In this document: positions 58,827-64,000 of the stretch, piece after piece
How the letters are laid out: each line of letters starts with the position of its first letter
How positions within the stretch are numbered: position 1 is the stretch's first letter
Assembly: GCA_013397455.1 (NCBI GenBank)
Contig: VYZB01000077.1
Location: forward strand, 325,729 to 389,728
Reading direction: 5' to 3'
From: Crotophaga sulcirostris
Taxonomy: Eukaryota > Chordata > Aves > Cuculiformes > Crotophagidae
Length of the DNA: 64,000 bases
The notes under the pieces: generated by a model
The model's input: the letters and a program-made list of their open reading frames with translations, nothing else
The model's database searches: none
What the model was told of the DNA's origin: nothing
Program-made: the position numbers and the translations under genes

Positions 58827-61800
58827 GTACGTGCTACATATCTATCTATTTGACTAATAAGGTATTAAAAAAAGTGCAGATAAAACTCAGCGCGGTTAAT
58901 AATATTAATATATTATCAGTATGACATTTAGATTCATGCAAATTATAAATAAAAAAATAGGTAGTGTATTAGAGTCTAAGACACTGAGGTTTTACTATTA
59001 AATTAGATGCTCTTTAGGAGGTATTAGAGACCAAATATTTGGTTGCAAACAAGTGGATGGCAGAAAGACAGTTCAGGTATCTTCTGTGTGGTGAAGTGAG
59101 ATTAGAATTGATAGCCACTTTAAATCTGATTTGAAATAATCTTCAAAACAGTCAGCTAAAGTCTTTGCTTTAACTGTAGGTGTTCATACGCTACAAAAGT
59201 TACTATTGAGACATTATGCATCTGATGTGCTGTTTTCAAAAGGTCATGAGTGTCTAGCTTCCACAGTGTTTGACCCTTATCTATCTTGACTTAAACCTTC
59301 ATGATTTTTTTTCTCATTTCATATGATTTTATTTATGAACCTGCTTCTGACACCTTTGTTTATAATAAAGAATATTTGGAATAACTCCAGTGCTATCAAT
59401 GAACTAACTACAGGAGAATGAGTGATAGTAACAGGAAGATTTTTCTGATGAAAAAGTTCTTGCACAAACTGGTTGTAAAAAGCTGATGTTGTGGTAGGAA
59501 CCACCAGACTTTCAAGCTGTTTTGTGGTTTTGGTTTTTTTTTGGAGGGGGGTGTTTTTTTCTTTAGTGCAGAAAATGCTAATGTAAGTGGCTCTTCAGAT
59601 TTTTAATTCTCTGCTTTTTGTTTTACATTTGATAAATGTATGTATGTATGAAGAACTCGGGTAGTACCTGTGCTGGTGATGGTTATTTTCCCCAGTGCTT
59701 TTTCTTTTCGAAGTATAGGCATGTATTTGCATGCCAAAAAAAGAGTTACGCTGTGGCGTGTCCTACAGTGTGCTCCAATGTCAAATGGGCTGTTTGGACC
59801 TTCTTAGAAATCTGAGGACTCTCTCATAAGATAAGATAGATAAAGACAAATAATACTGCTTTTGTCTAAGGAATTCCTCAGTATAATGAATGCATATGTG
59901 CCTCATATATATGGTCTATGTAATATGGACTAATTAGAAAGTTAAGAGAATGTAAAATCTCGGGGATAAAACTGGGATGTCTGAGAGCGTTACTGTGTCA
60001 ATTTGCAACTACGTGGAATGAACGTATCTTATGTACGATCAGACATAATCAGAACACATGCCTGTGTTTCAAAAGGGAAACTCATAATTCATGTTTCAAT
60101 TTTCACACATAATTTCCTACCTTAAATATTGAAAAGTATTAGGAATAGTTCCATGCAGATCAGTGCACTGAAATGCAAGATGTATGGACGCAGAATAGCT
60201 TGGAGGTTGGAAGGAAACGATGGATTGTGCTTTGAATGTCCTCTTAACTTCATTCCTGTATTTTGGCTTCTTTAAGGGAGAATATTTGGTAATAAGAGAA
60301 TGAAGGCAGAGATGCTTAGTACAGGAAAAATATAATGTGTCACTTGCCAAAGAATGTTAACAACACTGAAAAAAGACAGCTTCTTGTTCTCCAGACAGGA
60401 TTTGCGTTATTTCCTGCACTTAAATTTAAAATGTAGGTGACATCCTTAAATAGAATTTTGATTGAACTTGGTACTGGCTTATATTTCAATAAAACTACTA
60501 AGCAATTTTGGTAATCCCCAGGATCTGATGTTTCTAATAGGATTTTATTTACAAATGGTTTTGTGTTATTCCAGGCAGGCATCAAAGCTTTCCCTAGCTT
60601 TTTTGTGTGTGTGATAGCTATAAAATGATCTGCCTTTTCTTCATCTGTCAAAGCTTTAGCCAATGTTCCAACAGTGCTGTGTTATGCAACTAAGTAGTGG
60701 TCATAAAGATATGTAAAGTTCTATGTAAACACATCCTCAGAATTGCACAAGGAAGGGGAAACAGGGAGGGCACGCAGAACTCCAATTTCTATAATATGGC
60801 TAGTTTTAGTTACTTAGGAAGTTTAGGATTAGTTTTAAGGAATTTCTCTCTATTAAACGATTAACTAAAATAAAAGCATTCAATTCTAACAATGAACAAG
60901 CTTTACTCCTTCTTGCTGATGTATCCTTAGCTAACCTTTATACATCAACTTTTAAGTCGAAATAGAACCTCCTCTGAGTCATTTGTGGGACTGTCAGTGA
61001 ATAACTTTTAAGGAGGGATACAAAACTGATTGTATAAAAATTGTTAGAGTAGCTGTAAAATTGTAATTTTGCTTCTTCTTCTCTCCTTGACAAGAGACTA
61101 AAATCTTGCCTTTTTTGGTTCTCTTGCGTCATACATGTTGTTTATTCCTTACCTGTGAATAAGGAGCTGAGTGAACCTAGAAGATACAACTGAGGTCAAC
61201 AGCTTCAGATATTAGAACATATTGGGATGTTTCAGATTATCATTTTACTTTCACTATTTTAATTTGGATTGGAGTATTCTTTCTTTAGAATAGCAATTAC
61301 AATAATGTCTTTTTCTCATTCTCAGTATCAGGATTGAGGGGATAGGGTGCCTGAACAGGCAAACTTTCTGACCCTCCATCCCCTTCCAGTGTTCTGCTGA
61401 GAGAAAAAGTTGAAGCTTCTTGTGTTCCAATCTTATCACAGCAAAGTAGAGATTCTGCATTTTGAATCAGGAACAGACCAAATTGCTGACTCTGGGAGAT
61501 TTAGCAAGTTCTCAGCAGAAAGGTTCACACCAGTTTGGTTCCTGCTCTCCTTGGGATTAAGGCTTTCAGATTGGATGACTGATTTACTGAGGAGCTCTCA
61601 TTTGGGTTTTGCAGGATGGTCACCCTGCAAATACATCCAGACTTACCTTTTTTAAACAACTAGGAAAATCTGGTGTGTTTGCCTATATAAGCACATGACA
61701 ATATGTTGGTATTTTAAAACTTCTCAATATGTGGGTGTAGTGACATGTTTTTGTTGACCTGTTTCTTGTTTCCTCTCTTATTTTTTTTCTACCCATTTAA

Positions 61801-64000
61801 TCTTGTCGTAGTCTTTTGAATTTTCTACCTGGAACCTCATTAATAATTGAAACAGTATTGCCCTTTCATTGTAATTGTACTGCTGTTTTTCATTTGTCAG
61901 CATGATTCATTAAATTGAGCCAAATTCACTCTTGATGTAACTTGACCTTGGATGTGTTTTGGCCCCATGTGTTTTCTCTTGCTGGAGTTATTCTTTAAAT
62001 CAGTGGAACAGAAAAAGAAAAGTGTATTGAACTGTCACCCTTAATCAAATTCTCAGCTTTAAATTAGCCTTGATTTGGTCCATGAGTTGTATCTTTCAAC
62101 TGAGGAAGTAGCGTAATGTACTAATGTATATGGTGTTCTTGGATAGCAAAGACTGAATTTCTTTATAGTATTTTCTGTCCCTAGGCTTACAGCTCAACTG
62201 TTTGAAATCAGGTGGTTTAAAAAGATCTAAAATCTGGAGTTAACCAAAAATGTTGCTAGATAAATATTTTTTTTGCTAAATTACTGAATTTGAACATTTA
62301 GCTTGATCCAGGTCCCATCTGAGTCCTATGGGATTCATTCCATTGACAACACAGACTTTTTTCCATTTACACACTAACAAAGCAACAGTTCTGAATATTT
62401 TCCAGGCAATTATTTACCTTGTGTCACATACTTAAAAGTTAAAAAGATGAAAAACACACCGGAATACATTAGTTTTATATTAAGAAATAAATTTTCATGT
62501 ATATGAAAATATAATCTGGTTTTGTATTAACATTCTTTTTCATATATATGTATATATTTGTGTGCATTTATATGTGTATGAGAAAACTTATATAAAATGA
62601 ATATTTTAGGAACTCAGCAATTATATTTCTTAAGCAAGTTATTTTGGCCTTTTTCATCTGGTCAGTATAGGCATTCTTGTATATTTTATTAATACATTAT
62701 ATTGCGTCTAAATGGAAACACCTATATAATGGTATTAGTAAGACCACGTAAAGATTAAGGACCTTAGTAAGGTTAATTTAGCTATGTTTTACAGCTAGCA
62801 TGTTGTAATACTTGGATAGCAATGTGCAAGATGGATTAAGATGCACCTTTAAAACAGAGTGGGAAACACTGCAGTGCGATGGAGGTGTTCAGCACTGATA
62901 TGAAGCCCAGCTGTGTCCGAGAGCGGGAGTTCCTGACACTGGGCTCGTCCTAGCTCTGGTGCAAGCAGTGCAACTTCCTGTGGCTCAGTGTGGGGCCAGT
63001 GCCTCAAAAGCACCACTGCCGCCTTACAGGGTGAAGCACTAGTGGCAACTTTCAAGTGAGGTAATGTTGAAAAAAATTCTGAAATTATTACCTGGAATCT
63101 TAGAGTGGGAATAATGCTGGACTAGAACATAAAAATCCCATGCTGGCACATATGTTGTCTTACTCTGGGAAAATGTGGACAAAGTTGTCTGTTAATTTTC
63201 ATTTTGTGTCTTTTTATTGATATATACTGTGATAATTGTATTTACTGGGTGAAGTTGCCACGAAAGAGAGCTTAAAAAAAGAAATACAAGCCTAAGGAGA
63301 CCTCATTATAGTGTAACTGCAAAACTAAATAATGCAAGGGACATGACCTTGATAAAAAGAACTTTAATACAAAACACGTTGTAATAATATTAAGGTTGAA
63401 GGTTTCAACCCAGTAAAAATATAGTTATTACACCAAGAAGACCCTAACACTTCTACCTCAGCTCCCTTGTACTCAGGCTTAACACTTCTTCAACAAACAG
63501 TTTGATGTAATTGCACCTACTGAAAAAATATGTATTTGTATTGATTTTGAAGGTAATACATAGAGGTGCCTGCCAGATGCTCTAATGTCTCCTTATACAC
63601 ATTAACATGGAACAAAGATTAAATTAGGTAGCTCCTTCCGCCCGTCAAACAAAATAACTGAACCTTTTCCCAAATGAGGTCTCTAATTCCTGATAGACAT
63701 TGTCCAGACCAGTAAATGGTGCATACATGAAGAGATGGCTGTCTTAGCACTTCCAGTGCTGTGATTTGTTGGTGAATCCATCCTGACAGTAGAGCCTCAT
63801 AAAAGGAGATCTGTGTTTATGGAAAAATGAAGACAGAAGCAGAGCTAAAGAAAGGTAGAGCATTCAAAACTTCTTTTTTTTCCCCATATAATTGTACTTG
63901 CGGACAAGTACTTCAAAGGGCTTTTTTCTCATTGTCGTACTGAATATGTTTGTAAGGGAATGAATCAATGAATCTTTTCAGAACTGGTTAGATTTTGTGT
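58827..64000 (+). other. STAU2: STAU2 intron within dsRBD3, continues past the window (at least 5,174 bp)
   Basis: This follows the GTACGT donor. No exon continuing dsRBD3 and no recognisable mobile element is seen. It holds a minus-strand open frame of 107 codons at 60,340-60,663 of unknown nature and a TA/TG-rich simple stretch at 62,541-62,580. Confidence 0.85.
62541..62580. repeat. TA/TG-rich simple sequence
   Basis: Alternating purine-pyrimidine run (CATATATATGTATATATTTG then TGTGCATTTATATGTGTATG). It is an imperfect dinucleotide repeat, likely length-variable. Confidence 0.75.

Larger units (their letters stand above)
23612..64000 (+). other. STAU2: STAU2 gene, coding part, 5' six coding exons (3' end outside window)
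   Basis: Six exons with GT-AG borders join into one open frame of 894 nt, or 298 codons: 23,621-23,819, 24,919-25,049, 28,225-28,384, 30,628-30,763, 53,542-53,701 and 58,719-58,826. Phases match at every junction (1, 0, 1, 2/1 split, 0). The product from the second exon's ATG follows vertebrate Staufen2 closely: dsRBD1, the VNNNPGSITPTVELNGLAMK segment, dsRBD2 with its proline-rich insert, and the start of dsRBD3. Diagnostic STAU2 rather than STAU1 wording includes AMKRGEPAIYRPLDPKP. Introns are 1,099, 3,175, 2,243, 22,778 and 5,017 bp, then at least 5,174 bp. dsRBD3 completion, dsRBD4 and the C-terminus are not in the window. Staufen2 binds structured mRNA and acts in mRNA transport, localisation and stability, especially in neurons. 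Confidence 0.97.

Noticed and set aside
1..64000. CRISPR array, bacterial operon, rRNA or tRNA genes, intact endogenous retrovirus, new defence-type system
   Set aside because: No spaced repeats, no tRNA cloverleaf with A/B boxes, no paired LTRs with gag/pol frames and no clustered intronless genes were found. The content is a vertebrate intron-rich locus.

Overview
The window is vertebrate nuclear DNA, almost certainly from a bird. Coding sequence is confined to short exons with GT-AG borders separated by kilobase introns. The only abundant recognisable repeat is the avian CR1 LINE, and the coding sequence reads as an orthologue of the double-stranded-RNA-binding protein Staufen2 (STAU2). 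Two runs of N show it comes from a draft assembly.

Layout. Positions 1 to about 5,100 hold no recognisable gene; they are AT-rich and contain one decayed CR1 tail and a small repeat/hairpin cluster. A reverse-strand CR1 tail (about 5,104-5,370) abuts a CpG island (about 5,465-6,850) that is interrupted by a 690-bp gap. The island is the probable STAU2 promoter and non-coding first exon. From about 6,900 to 23,611 lies what I infer to be the 5' UTR intron(s). Six coding exons follow on the + strand: 23,612-23,819 (N-terminal leader with its own ATG), 24,919-25,049 and 28,225-28,384 (dsRBD1), 30,628-30,763 and 53,542-53,701 (dsRBD2), and 58,719-58,826 (linker and start of dsRBD3). Joined, they give one continuous 298-codon frame. 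The gene continues past 64,000; the rest of dsRBD3, dsRBD4, the tubulin-binding-like region and the C-terminus are outside the window.

The 22.8-kb intron between the two dsRBD2 exons holds most of the CR1 sequence: a rearranged ORF2 copy at 48.1-50.3 kb with a separate CR1 tail inside it, a younger 3' fragment at 51.7-52.5 kb with a long open frame, and several short tails. All of these lie in sense orientation. The intron after it carries an exact 108-bp tandem duplication.

Staufen2 is a cytoplasmic mRNA-transport and mRNA-stability factor found in neuronal RNA granules. The most informative observation is the exon phase pattern. The leader exon can join in frame either to the dsRBD1 exons or directly to the dsRBD2 exon, skipping 291 nt; the second product would have the layout of the paralogue STAU1. 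I found no bacterial-type operon, CRISPR array, tRNA or rRNA gene, intact mobile element, or convincing new biological system.
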